Shown here: positions 21,314 through 34,437 of the stretch, in pieces
How positions within the stretch are numbered: the first letter of the stretch is position 1
How the letters are laid out: every line of letters begins with the position of its first letter
Assembly (NCBI GenBank): GCA_024529925.1
Contig: JAFEUB010001023.1
Span: forward strand, 62,001-126,000
Reading direction: 5' to 3'
Length of the DNA: 64,000 nt
From: Ophthalmolycus amberensis
Taxonomy: Eukaryota; Chordata; Actinopteri; Perciformes; Zoarcidae
Position numbers and translations under genes: made by a program
The notes under the pieces: model-generated
Seen by the model: only the letters and a program-made list of their open reading frames with translations
Told to the model about the DNA's origin: nothing
The model's database searches: none

Positions 21314-22379
21314 TGAAAACGCTTTGAGTTTTTTTTGCTCTCGAACCTTTTAGGGACACTAGTGGGGTTTGTGGGGCCAACTGAGTTAACATGCAGCACA
21401 TTTGCCAACTGGGGGACTGGGGAGACAAAAAAAGGGAACTTTGTGTTTGACTTGAAACACTTCTGGGATGCTTTGCAGACGTTTTACACATTTTTGGGGG
21501 GACTTTGGTGGATGTTTGGGACGACTCAGTGTGGGCACGACTGTGAATAAAAGTGGTGTGTTAGACAAACATCCATGACAGCAAGAAGCACAAACGCGTT
21601 GAGAAAAAGCTAGCTAAAGTAAGCTAACAGGCTACAAAACTGATTAGTCGATAACGTACCTTTCAAAAACTAATATGTAGAGGATATTTAGCGTTTGATA
21701 CTTGGGAGGGTGCGAATCCCAATTATTAAAGGTCAACCGGGACTGAAGAAATGTTTCCTACGAGCGTTATTAATCTAGGAAGGCGACGACTCGAGGGCTA
21801 TTTTTAAGTGCGTAGAGCTACTTGATCGAAAAGAAGCTTCGCGTTAGCTAACAGTTAGCTTTACGTTTACGCCAACTGAACGGATTCTAAGATAATTAAT
21901 AGCCCATACTAATCGATTAACATACACGAAGTTGATCTCAAGGTAGTAGTTAACGCGACGTTTATTTCGATGGAGCGGTTTGAAAAGTCAATGTGGAATT
22001 ACCATTAAATAAATACATTAGCCGTTAGCTTAGCCTGTCTCTCGTGTGCCAACGATTGTAACGTTAGCCAACAAGCTAATGTTGCTAAATTAGCTTGAAA
22101 TAGGCCCTTCGTTAGCAAAAGACTATCGCTCGGATTTTTTGGGGATCTGTGGGATAACAGTTACTGTGACCACACACACACACAATTAATTGAATTAAAG
22201 CAAATTAGTTCACTGTTTAACAATGGGAACGTAATTAAGCGATGCTTTGGAATCGTTGAGTTGGATAGACTGCGGTGAAGTTATTATGAATCAGCTTTTT
22301 CGACCTCGGCTTTCTTTCTTCATACACGTTGTCTGGAGTCGATTGACCGTTGATTGAGTAATAAAATACAGGGAATAAC

Positions 22380-22960
22380 GTTATCCCGGGTGAGGTCTGG
22401 CCTCCCAGTTGGCGGTGTCGTGTCAACATGGCGTTCTTTACCTCTGTACTCGTTTTCCAGAAAAGGCGAGTTTAATCCCTCTGACAGAAAAAGGAAAAAG
22501 AAACCCCGGGCTTTTTGTGTAAAAGCACAGGACAAATAAATAATTTCATATAAATATGATTGTAGAATTACTCGACCTTTCGTCAGTCAGGAGACTGTTG
22601 TGTTCGTGGTTGGTAGTTGGGGAGTTTGGATGGACAGTCATGCTTTCCACAGCCATTTCCTCTAGCTACATTGAGGTGCAAAAAAATTACAACTCGACAC
22701 TGGAATCTACTGGCTTATGCGTCACTTCACTAGGATCTACTTGTTTTTGGTTTTAAGGAAGAGTTTCAGTTCATAGTAGGCAATTCTCCACTACAGTTGT
22801 AAGAGAAATATGATGAAATTGAGTCCTGACGTTCTCCGTCCTACAGTAGCGATGTGAAATGACGACTGATAAACTTAAAATGGCCGTCTGTCTTCTCTTA
22901 AGAGAAAGAGGCGGGTTTTCTCCGAGAATGACGTTATGACGAATAACGTTCTTGTACGCT
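22380..22960. promoter_or_regulatory. possible zc3h4 promoter region
   Basis: This stretch is richer in CpG than its flanks and has two YY1-like words (AACATGGCG near 22431, AAAATGGCC near 22876). It lies between the two head-to-head genes. A donor-like AGAG|GTAAAG on the minus strand at 22442-22441 could end a non-coding first exon. No transcription start can be seen directly. Confidence 0.25.
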
Positions 22961-24289
22961 CCTCACGGAAATTGCCGAATGGGGATTACCAAAGGGGAAA
23001 AAATGCCTCCGAGCTTGACTCGCAGGTGCATTTGCAGAGCAAATAGTGATTATAGAATGTTTAACTATTTAATTAACATTCATTTTTAATTAAAGTTGAA
23101 TCAGGCATTTACCTTCATATTGTCGTTTACTTGTATATTGTCACTTTACCTTCGTATACATGTACTTACTGTTGTACTACCTGTTTACACCTGTGTGTAC
23201 ATATATGTATTACTTCTCATTAAGCATTAATTTGCTACATTCCTGTTTACATTACAGTTCATTCTCTCTTTTGATACATTTACAATTACCTGTTTACCAC
23301 AGATACAATTTTATTTTACATTTTCCACGTTATATTTCATCTCTATTTTTTAACTTCTGCACTACTTCATGTCTTATATTCTCATTTTTACCTACATGTT
23401 TTTTTCTTATTATTATACATATTTGTTTGAGCATTCCAGGAATTACATTGCCAAAGACTGCTTCTCTGTAATTGCAGTGCATCGGACAATAAATAACTTG
23501 AAACTTGGTGGTCTCAACATTTTGTAATAACTACTTTGGATAATGTTCTCATTATTTCCAGTGATGCTTTAGCGGTGCAGTATTCAAACAATTCAACTAA
23601 TATTCACGTTAATAGTCACTCTAATATTCACTCCAATAACACAAATTAGCACAGTGCACAGTCTCACAAGAAATTCGGTACCCGTCTTGTGAAATGGTGT
23701 AGTTACAGTAATGGTTTTATGGCATGCCAGGGAAGGGGAACTTTGGAGAAACAATTTTCAGGTTGAGCAAATGTGTAAGTTCCACCTGATGCGATGGTAA
23801 ACATGGAGATTTATCCTGGAGGCCAAGGCAGGGCTCTGTTCAGGCATCCTGTAGAATATAAAGTGCGGCTGTCTGGTCAGCACTCACGTAAAATAGCATT
23901 TCTTAGTCTTTTTGAAAATAGCTGTGAAAATGTTCGTAGAAGACTATACTGAGGGGAAATTAACCCAAAGTAAGCCCTGTCAGCTTGTTGAACTACTGGT
24001 GTGTGATAAAGGTAAAACCAAATATAGAACAATAGTTACTGGTTTAAAGTTACGTTGCAGGGCTTACTGGCCGATGCATATTTTATTTATTATTACACGC
24101 AAGTAACGGCGATGAAATATTTGAGTTGCTATTTTTAATATTTAAATGAGAATTACACACAAATATGACGATGAACTAACATGACGATGAAGAAATGTCT
24201 GATATAAAATCGAATGGAAAGTACTACAACAAACAAATCGCCAAATTACATGAATTATTACATGCAAAAATGCGAGAAAACGGTGAAAA

Positions 24290-24431
24290 CACATCTATTG
24301 TTTCGGTCGGGCGACGTCATCATTCAGCGCCCATTCAGCGGGACTGCCGTTGCATTTGAAACAACCGCATCTGTAGCTGCACTGAAAACGGCTCTTTTGC
24401 ACCGTTATCCCCGTCTTTAGAGTGATCCAAA
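24290..24431 (+). promoter_or_regulatory. probable sae1 promoter and 5' UTR
   Basis: CpG-richer than its upstream flank. It contains GACGTCAT (24313-24320, a CRE-like word) and a duplicated CATTCAGCG (24321-24329 and 24332-24340). No TATA box is seen. Placement rests on closeness to the start codon. Confidence 0.35.
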
Positions 24432-24532
24432 ATGATCGATATGTTCGAGAAGGAGGACCCGGTCATCAGCGAAGAGGAGGCGGCACAGTACGACCGCCAG
24501 ATCCGCTTGTGGGGGCTGGATGCCCAGAAGAG
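24432..24532 (+). CDS. sae1: sae1 exon 1 (start)
   Basis: ATG ATC GAT ATG TTC GAG leads to ISEEEAAQYDRQIRLWGLDA and donor AAGAG|GTCAGT. The Arg of YDRQIR helps bind ATP in the family. Two in-frame ATGs stand 9 bases apart. Confidence 0.93.
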
Positions 24533-27500
24533 GTCAGTTAGCTCACTTAGCTCGACAGGCTAATCGGTGCAGCGGAAGGTTTGAGGTGTTGCACTCCTGC
24601 TCGGTTTTGACCAAACGTTGCGGACATCGGGGACCTAGTACTTATTTGAGTAGGCAGTGGGGGGAGTATTCATTATCGATACTTGTATAGGTCCGCATCT
24701 TTGCATTGTCCATCAGAAAGAAATAGTCCCATTTCAAGTTAAAGTCCTCAATTCATTACGTAACTAAGTTGTAATACCTCACTCTAAAAATACTCCACTG
24801 CAAGTAAAAGTGTTGCAATGAAAATTAGTAATATGTAAAAGTACATCAGTATAATCAGGAAAATGTACCTAAATCATTGAAAGTATAGCCAAAGCAGAAA
24901 CATGTCATTCATGCATTATTGTAAAATCAGTTACTTTGGGTATTTTGATTTAGAACGAAACGTAATATTTTTCATCATAAGTTTTGTGGGCAAAAATCTT
25001 AATTTGTAAATTAACTAAAGCTGACAGATAATTGCAGTGCAGTTAAAAGTACAATATTTCCCTCAGAGATGTAGTAGCATAGAAGTATAAAGTGGCATGA
25101 AAAGAAAAGTGCAAGTATTCAAGCACTGTACTGAAGTACAGTGCTTGAATACTTGTACTTAGTGACATTCCACCACTGTTGTCCATACACATAGTTGTCC
25201 TGTAATAACAACCTGGATATCAGTTTCAAATGTCCTAATGCCTTATCATTGTCTGATACCAAACAGAACTACAGTCCATTACCCTCCGTCTCCATCTTCA
25301 GTCTGACTCAGAGCGTAGGTAGGGAGTTAAGAGAGAGACAGAATGAGCCTATGATGCCGGGCCACATTGAGAGGGCATGCCATACATGTAAAATGATTTG
25401 TTGTGTAAAATGATTTGCGGATTCAAAGGTCTGGACCCAGGCAAGCTTTACATACACACTACTTATTTATAACATGTATATACACATGACTCTGGAACAT
25501 TAGGTAATGTGGAGAGAACAGTACTTGTAATGCTCCGACAAACCCTTAAATCAGACTTAAATTTCAGTCAAAGATTGTTTCTTCATAAACTCTGATCATA
25601 TTGTTATATATTCTATATATTCCTATAATAGTACTTCATCTTGGTTTACCGGTACGTTGTTGATGAACTTGTCTCACCGCGTTTATTTAAGCATCTCTAG
25701 TGCAACGTTTTTTGTTTTTTTTAACAAGACATGCAGTTCAAATAAAGGTCATTCAACTAATTTGTTACAAACCCGTAGCGCACAAAATCTAAATTTTCCT
25801 CATCATGATATGCTCTGCATGTTTTTAAAAAAAATAATTTTTATACAGATTACGAGGGTCCCGGGTGCTCCTGGCTGGTTTAGGTGGTCTGGGAGCTGAA
25901 GTGGCCAAGAACTTAATCCTGGCTGGAGTTAAAGGACTCACTCTGCTGGATCATGAAAAGGTACCCATGCTCACACCAACTCATCAGAGGCCACTGTCGC
26001 CTACACAGTTGACTTGGGCTTTAGTTTAAATCTAGAAATCTTTGTTTTCAGATATCAACTAAACATCTGTACGATATGTTCATAGCCCAAGTAAATGGCC
26101 AGTCTTTGTTGTGCTGTATGTGCACTGTATGTCCACTAGATGGGGTCGGTGGCAAACTAATGATTTTTACTTTCAGTAAAGAAACAAACCAGCTAGTTTG
26201 CATTAAGGTTTGTTGTGGTAACATTACAATAACAGCTTAATTCTGGCTTCATATCACGTTTTGAGGTGAACATTTATTCCACAGCATGCATGTATTTGCT
26301 CTGTGAACCTGTGTAATCTTTGAAAAACATACATATTTTCAAATAATGGAAATGTAGAATTTCCAATGGAGGACAATGTCCTCCTGAATGCACAATGTAA
26401 AAAAAAATCATCCAGCACAATCCTCACCCGTGTTATGCCCCCCCCCCCGCTCCTGTGGCCCACCAGGTGACGGAGGAGTCGTGTCGAGCTCAGTTCCTGG
26501 TTCCGGTGACGGCTCGGGGTCAGAATCGAGCCCTGGCCTCTCTGGAGCGAGGCAGAACCTCAACCCGATGGTGGAGGTCCGCGCAGACCCAGACCGAGTC
26601 GAAGACAAGCCGGACGACTTCTTCCTGAAATATGATGCGGTGAGTGGAAATGAGTTATTCAATTCAGTGATTAAAGAAACTCAATCTTAGACTGAAAGAC
26701 ATCTCTATTCAACGTATGAATGGGATTTTTGTTTTTGTCATTTAAATTTGTATTCATTTAAATATATTAACATTATACAGAGATACAAAACATAGGTTTA
26801 TCAGACAGTAAAGTAAAAAAAATAGATAATAAAAGAACAAGAGAAAAGAATAAAATAATATCTTATGGGATATTTTAAAACTAAAATATATGATTTGACT
26901 TAAAAGTACTTCATACTAATTTGAGCACCCAGTCTGACCACTAGATGTCGCTCGTCGCCCACATCGTGCACCAGGAGCTCTGCTCCTTGTTCTGCTCCGT
27001 CAGGCTCCAGGACCACAACACCTGTCTGCTTCTCATAGAGCGGTGCTGAGCTTTATTCTTCAGGCAGAACCGTAATGGACACTTTTTTTGTCTTGATTCA
27101 AATGTCCGTCTTACCGCTGGCTTGTGATACGATTAGCCTGTTAATTATGTAATGCTGACAGCTGCTGTTTTTTAGAGAGCCGGTGTTTTGCCTTATATGG
27201 TCCTGTAGGGTTCACAGCAGTGGGTGGAGGATGAGCTTTTTCGGTTGGCTATTTAAAAAATCTCCCCACTCATGTGATACTTTGCCCAAAAAGTCCGACC
27301 TGTAAGACAAACACGGGCACCTTTGTGCAGCAGCTTGATGAAATCTAATCGAAATAACCAAATGTCATTTATGATGGTGAATTTGTATGATTATTGTTTT
27401 TACAACGTTGGCTCTGAAACTGAGATGAAACAGTGACTATGAGGCCTTTCATCTATTTTCACATCCACACTGGATGAGCAGTAAAGTGTGAAGTGCAGCG

Positions 27501-28370
27501 CTGCCACTGTCCTGCTGCACTGTGTAGAAGAACGGCTGTTAGACTATTCATCTCCACAGCGCCGTACATGTCAGACAACAATACACAGCACACCATGGCC
27601 CACACACTTCATATGAATGTGTGCATGCTTAAGCATTGTTAAAGAAACTCTCCATGTTGGGAAGAAATAAGGTTTTATTGTGTCATAACTCAACCTGCAG
27701 CAGGAATTTAATTCCCGCTGGGCGTTCGCGCATTAAACTGTAACAAACAATTATGATTATGCTGTTGTAGTTAAGCCAGCAGATGGGTTTAGAGTGAGCA
27801 GCAATGAATGGATTTCAATAAATTAATTTCCACAGGCAGCTCTACACACAGGCTGGGTCTCAGTTTTGAAGGCGACTAATGCATCTGAACACCATCAGTG
27901 GAATAACGGAGCTTCTTTTTACCCTCCTGTTGTGTCGGAATTGTCGGCGGTCTTCCTCCCTCTGGGGGTGCTGAGTGAGGGTTGGAGGGAGGAGGGAGGA
28001 AGACTGAGGAAGATAGCGGCGAGACATACAGTAGTGAAGTGAGGACGGGATGAGATGGATGTTAGTAGGACAGAAGGAGGGAGGATGAGAGGATAGGAGA
28101 GAGAGGAGGCAGGACAAATTTAAAAAGCTTGAGATAAAAATGGAAAATGTAAGGGGTGAGGGGGGGGTCTGTGTGTGGCTCAGCAGGAAGATGGAGGGTG
28201 ATTAAAGTGGAGCGGTTGGACTGCGGTCACATTTTTCACATGAGAGGCCTAATTACTGAGGGAGGACATACAATAGGAAGAAAACACACGCCATCCATCT
28301 GGGTACTTGCAGAGTACAGCTGACTCACTACCACGATCAGAAAATACTACCTACAATAAACCATGACAGG

Positions 28371-28406
<36 letters not shown>

Positions 28407-31400
28407 ATATATATATATATATCTATATATATATATATATATATATAGATATATAGATTATAAATAACTAATCAGCTTAACAGGGGCTACATCACTGACA
28501 GATTCAGATTTGTATATCTTTAATAATTGTCATTGGCGCATTGAAGTCACCTTTTTCCAAAAAACAAAGATGTTTTTGTGAAACCAGTGTTGATCAAATG
28601 TGACTGTGTCAGCGTTTAGGACTGCAGAGCAGATTCTCATGAAGGAAGCAGGTTGTTTTTGCTTTGGTCATTAAAAATAAATGGAGATTCCAGCGTTCCT
28701 GTTTTCCTTCCATGTCTTTCTGATGCTCTGATCACTCGCGTGCTCTGCGGTCAAATATTTGTACGCAAGTAATTTAAACGGAAAAAGGTGGAGGTTAACG
28801 GCTGATGTTGTGCATCCACCAGGCTGTGAAAGTAGTCCTTCTAACGTTGCTGCACTTTGTGAAAGAAAGATAAAAGTGTGACATTTAGTGTTTACTTGAC
28901 AGACAGAATGTGTTTTCAGCCCTTCGTATATGTTCTAGATGTTGACGTCCTCCTGTGAATGCTGGGAGCACTGGTCCTTGGCCCCGGTCTGCTTGCTGCC
29001 ACGTGGGACTCTTATCAGTGGGCTGAGGGTGTTTGGGGCGTGCTGGACTGGGCCAGCAGGATAAGGTGGACCCAGCCCAGTGGTCAGTTGTTTACATTCA
29101 GACACCAGCCCACCGTGGAACACCGTGTTCTCTTTAGCCTCCTTTGGTGGTTTGTTGAGGGAGGCCGGCTATCACCCGATGCTGCCGCGGCTGCTGCAGT
29201 AGGTGTGTCTCACTCGGTTTGGCAGCCGGTCAGCCGTTTTTTTTTGTCGTTTCCAAGAATTGAGCAGGCTGAAACCTATTTGTTGAGATGTCTGTCTGTC
29301 CCTCAGGGATTCAAAGCAAGACAATAATTACTGTTTGATTTTTTTTTGTTATTGCAAGCGTTTTTTTGGTGTCGTGTTAATGAAAAGGAGGAGGAGGAGG
29401 AGGAGGACAGTTTCATGCATTCAAATTTGTAGAGATGAAAGGTGGAGGAAATGCAAATTGTTGAAATGTACGGTAAACAGTACTTGTTGACAGGAAGGGT
29501 CTCATTCAGCGGTCCATCTCTGCACGAACAGTGTAGCATTTAAATATTTGCAGATAGAGGATTTTTTGTTGCGCTCAATTTTCCTTTCTTCATATGCAAA
29601 CAAGTTATTTGCTTTGCTAGGGATGGAGCTCTTTGTTTCACAGTTCACGCTCGCCTTGGATTAAATCCTCTATTGAGGTTTCATTGTAGTTGTCGTGACA
29701 CAGAGTTAGAAGCAAAGTCACAGACGCTGCAAATATAACTTCATTTACAGATTAACGGTGACGGAGAAAAGGCTGAAGTATGGTTTGTGCTGGAGTGTAC
29801 TTAGAAGCACTTTGGCATTGCTGGTAATTGATCCGGCAACCATTTGTCCCTGTGTTTGTTCTTTCCCTCCCTCAGGTGTGTCTGACAGGCTGCTCCAGAG
29901 ACCTGATGGTGCGGGTCGACCAGCTCTGTTCTAAGCACAACATCAAGGTCTTCTGTGGGGACGTCTATGGTTACTACGGCTACATGTTCTGCAACCTCGG
30001 AAAAGAGCACAAATACGTCGAGTAAGTGCGGCCGACAAAAGTGAGGGAGCTGCTGCCTGCGGGCTAAGTGCCTTGCTCCAGAGCACTGCAGTAGAGATTA
30101 TATTTAGCGATATTAAAAAGTGTTTTCATTGTGACGCGTCGTCCAAGACAGCAAACCATTGTATTGCCATGCATCTCTTCCATATACGCAAATGTACACA
30201 AGATGAGCACAGAGAAGAGAAAACTCTTTGTTCCTGGTTTGAACCACCGTGAAATGACAGGATGTGGTCTGTAACACTGCAACACTCTGCAGGTCAAAGC
30301 CACAGGACAATGTATTGGTTCACACACAGGACTTTATGGAGACATATTAACCGTCAACCAGATTCCAAAAACATCTTTGACTCCTTCCATGTTCACACAA
30401 AAATCACATATCACACTGAGCCGATTAAAAGGAACAAAGTAGAAAGACGAGCAGCTCTTACCACGGAAAGAACCTCTAAAGCACAAGGACGGGATTTAAA
30501 CTACAGGAGGACCAGCGGGTCGGCTGGAAAACGAGGTAGTAGTTGTAATTAGTACTGGTGTGGGAATTAGAAATGACCCACATTAAGCATTAACACCACT
30601 GAGGAGAGCATATTAACGGCTGTTATAACAGTCAGTGAATTGTGTCACTTAACTGTTACTGAGATTTTCAACATTTTTAAGCTCCAGTGTATTAACATTG
30701 TGCGACAACCTGCAAATCCCAGAAAGCATCTTGTCTCGTATCAATATATCGCGCAGCTCTACTCGGCAGTGTTGGCGCTGCACACTTGTACTCTCTGCTC
30801 TGCCATCTGGACGGTTGACATTACATAACTCAACTTTGCCTTTGATAGGTTTTTAATGCACACGTATGCCCTATCCAAGTGGTGTTCCAATGGGATCTTA
30901 GTTTGGTGAAAGTTAGGTTTCAAATTAACTTTAAAAAAATATAATTTCAATATTTCCTGATGGAATTAATTAAATGTTTTAATTGTAATTACTAACAAAC
31001 CGGTTTCATGGCGTTATTTGTCAAGTTGAACTGTAATTAGTTGATTGTAGGTCAAATTATATTAAGCTGCAGCTAGAATGAGTGAAGTAGTTGTTTGTGT
31101 GTATGTAAATGAACAGATGAACAGACTGTCTCTCTCTCTTCTCTCTCTCTCTCTTTTTTTAGGGAGAAACTGAAACTGGTCAAACCGACTGGAAATTCTA
31201 ACGACGGTCCAGAGGCGAAGAAGGCCAAAGTCGACCCCAACGAGACCACCACGGTGAAAAAGGTCAATGAGAGCATCTTCAAACGCATTCAACCAACTAA
31301 TGTGTTTGTTTTTTATTCTTCCAGCCAAACTGCTATAAATAACTGTCCCATATGAAGATGATTTCCATCTATTTGGCTCAAAGGAACAACTGTTTGAGTG

Positions 31401-34400
31401 GTGAATAAAATGGCTTTCTTTAGGTGGAACACATTAAGAAAATTACACAAAATAGGAAAAAGAAACATGATTATTTGTGAAGTGTGATTTCCGCTCCCTA
31501 TCCTTATCTATACAGATGACCACCAGACTGTCATTTTATTTGTCCTAAGATAAGCAACGCATTAATTAATACATCTCCTATTGACGTTACTTTTTTTTAT
31601 ATTCTCTAAACCAATCAGACGGCCAGTTTCTGCGCTCTGAAGGAAGCTTTGGAGGTCGACTGGACAACTGAGAAGGCCAAAGCCGGGATGAAGAGGACAC
31701 CGGTGGACTACTTCATGCTTCACGGTACTGAAAGCCTCATTTCATGAAGTCAACGGTGGTTTAGTGGAAACAGGTTCTGAATTGTCAAGTTAGCATTTTC
31801 TGCGATTCGTGTCATTTTGAATTCAAAACCTTTTGTTGTTGTTTTTTCTTTGTCAGAAACAATAATACACTCTCAGATGTTAAGATGCTGTGAGCTCTGG
31901 AAACTGCTGATGGGTGTTTGCATTTTAAGCAATTAATCAACTAAATGAAAATAAAGTCAGTACAAACTAATAATTAATGAAAATAATTAGTAGTTACAAC
32001 CCCAGAAAGTAGATTTTCTAGATTTTAAATTGAGGCTAAGCTCTTTAGAGGGGATGTTTTTGAATCGGAGGCAGCTCTACTTTTACATTTTACCATTTCA
32101 TTCTATTAAATGACAAATATTTAAGCGTTTTCTAAGAATTTTAGACTTTGTAAAGATTTTTTTGAGGGATTCCCATTTGTTGCGAAACTGTGCATTTTAG
32201 TTTCATTGTGAGATTGTTATTTTAATGATTTAAAAGGGACAGCAAGCGGTGGAGCCCACGAGAGGTCTTGTGACATCTCTGTGTAGGAGGCAGGACACAA
32301 ACAGAATTTCCATACAGAGAACTGATCAAATATCACAAAGAATCCCGAAAGGTCTAAAAAAGAATAGAAATTTGAAACTGAAAATGCGTAGGGACCCCGC
32401 AGCGAGACTGAAACGCCTACCGTCAACATGCAAAGTCACTGGTTCCAAAAATCAAGTCCATAAAGTGAGTTAAATGTCGATTGGGAGAGAAGGGCGAAGG
32501 GTTAAAATGTCAAACCCAAACATGTCGTTGTGGTTTAAAATGTTCAGGAACCATCAAACCCAAAGGAACTCTTTGACCCTTTAAGTAAATCTGAAATGTT
32601 CCTTCCTGTTTTTCAGGTTATTTACGGTATCTGATGACCTTCTCTTGAAGAGTTGTTATTGTCCCTCTTGTCACCTGGCCCTGCAACATCCCCACACACT
32701 GCATGCTAGTTTCCATCACAGGCTGTCCGTGGCCAGTCATGTGCACTGAGCGTAGAGCAGAGAACAGCCCGGCATCTACACCGCATGACGACAAGCACAC
32801 ACCGGCAGGAAGTAACCAGAGAATGGGTATTGGGTGCACAGTGGAATGTCGAAACATTCACACTTGAACATGAACAATTCTGTTCGACTTTGACAGGATG
32901 CATCGGTCTCAAACACTAAACGCACGTTGAAAGTGCATCTCAGCATACTACGAGCCGGCTGCTCGTAGCTAACGGTGCTAACGGTACAAACGATTGCACA
33001 AGTGCTAACAGAGCTAACGGTGTTTACCTGAGGGGGAACCGGAAGCTCTGATAACAACACACACACACACACACACACACACAGAGGGAGAGCGACCTCA
33101 TTCTCTGCTCAGGTAGACTTTACTCTTTTTGCAATAAGTAAGAAAACAAAACGACTACATTGTTAGTCACAAAGATCGTTACGCATTTGATCAAAGTTGT
33201 TAAACGATGTCAGTTTGAATAAAAACACTACTATAGATAACCTGTACCCTGAAAGCATCATTTAGGAAACGGGTATGATGGGAATTTGTAGGAAGTCGTA
33301 ACATCTGTCCAAATATTTCATGTTGTCTTTATGTAAACTTCTTGAAAACTTTGTTCTTCAGACGATGACACTCTAGCAGAGGACTTGTATTATATACACT
33401 ACAACATCTCCATATACAAGGACCGAGGCAATAAGACGCTATGATATATTGGCATAATGTTACACAAACTTCAGTTATAGAAAATAAAATATCAGCCATC
33501 ATCACTGACGCACCTGAAGTTCAACATCATATCAGATGACAACGTAAAACAATAGCAGCCAGCTGCAGATGTGCAGTATGTCACTCGTGGTGTTAGCGCT
33601 TGTACTTAAGTTTAGGATCTGAATGCTTCGTGGCCGGTGCGTTTCAGGTGTGTGACAGACAGCCGTTGTGACCGGTAGCCCCGCCCCTGTCTTCAGTCTG
33701 CTCTCTGAGTGGAAACAGTTGTTGTTTTATTCAGCGAGCGTCACACAGGAGGCAGTGTTATTATTCCTCCGCTGTTCCTATAATTGGAGCTAGCGGTTTT
33801 GTTTTGTTTTGGGCGACCGATGAGGAAGTGGCTCTTCCTCTGTTACAACTGCTTCCTGTCTGACTAGGAACAGTCGGGTGATCTGAAGCGCGGCTCTGTG
33901 TGTGTGTGGGTGTGTTTTGCTTTTTATCATTAGTACCTCTGATCTACTTAAAACCCTTTTTTTTCTTCTTTTTTTTTATAAAGTGCAAGAGAGAAGATGA
34001 CTTAAATATTTGGACGAAGCAGAAACGGAAGATTTTGATATCACAATATATACAAATACAGAATAATATAAGTCCTACTCAAAAACACTTCTGCCAAACA
34101 CACGAGAACTCTCTTTGTACAGATTTTGCGTTGATACACGGAAAAAGAATCTCCGTGTCATCTCCCTCGACTTTAATCTGAAGACTGTTGCGTATCACGA
34201 CTCCATGTGTAGGTTTTACAGATGCTATCGTTGTTCCATCCAAGTGCACATTATTATATTCTGTTATGAAATTCTGTTTGATTTCCTGGCTGGCGCAAAC
34301 CTGAGCGTGATGCCATTTGTGTCTCTGAACTTTTTTTTTGCCAACGCCAGTTTCACTGATTTTAAAGAGCAGAGCCGAGGTGCAATAGTGATTCATCGCC

Positions 34401-34402
34401 AC

Positions 34403-34437
<35 letters not shown>

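Larger units (their letters stand above)
18004..24289. other. zc3h4 5' intron and intergenic sequence
   Basis: No exon with recognisable protein was found. Contents are a short (CA)n near 19158, GTTAGC-rich non-repetitive DNA at 21.6-22.1 kb, the possible promoter at 22.4-23.0 kb and AT-rich sequence at 23.0-24.2 kb. Confidence 0.5.
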
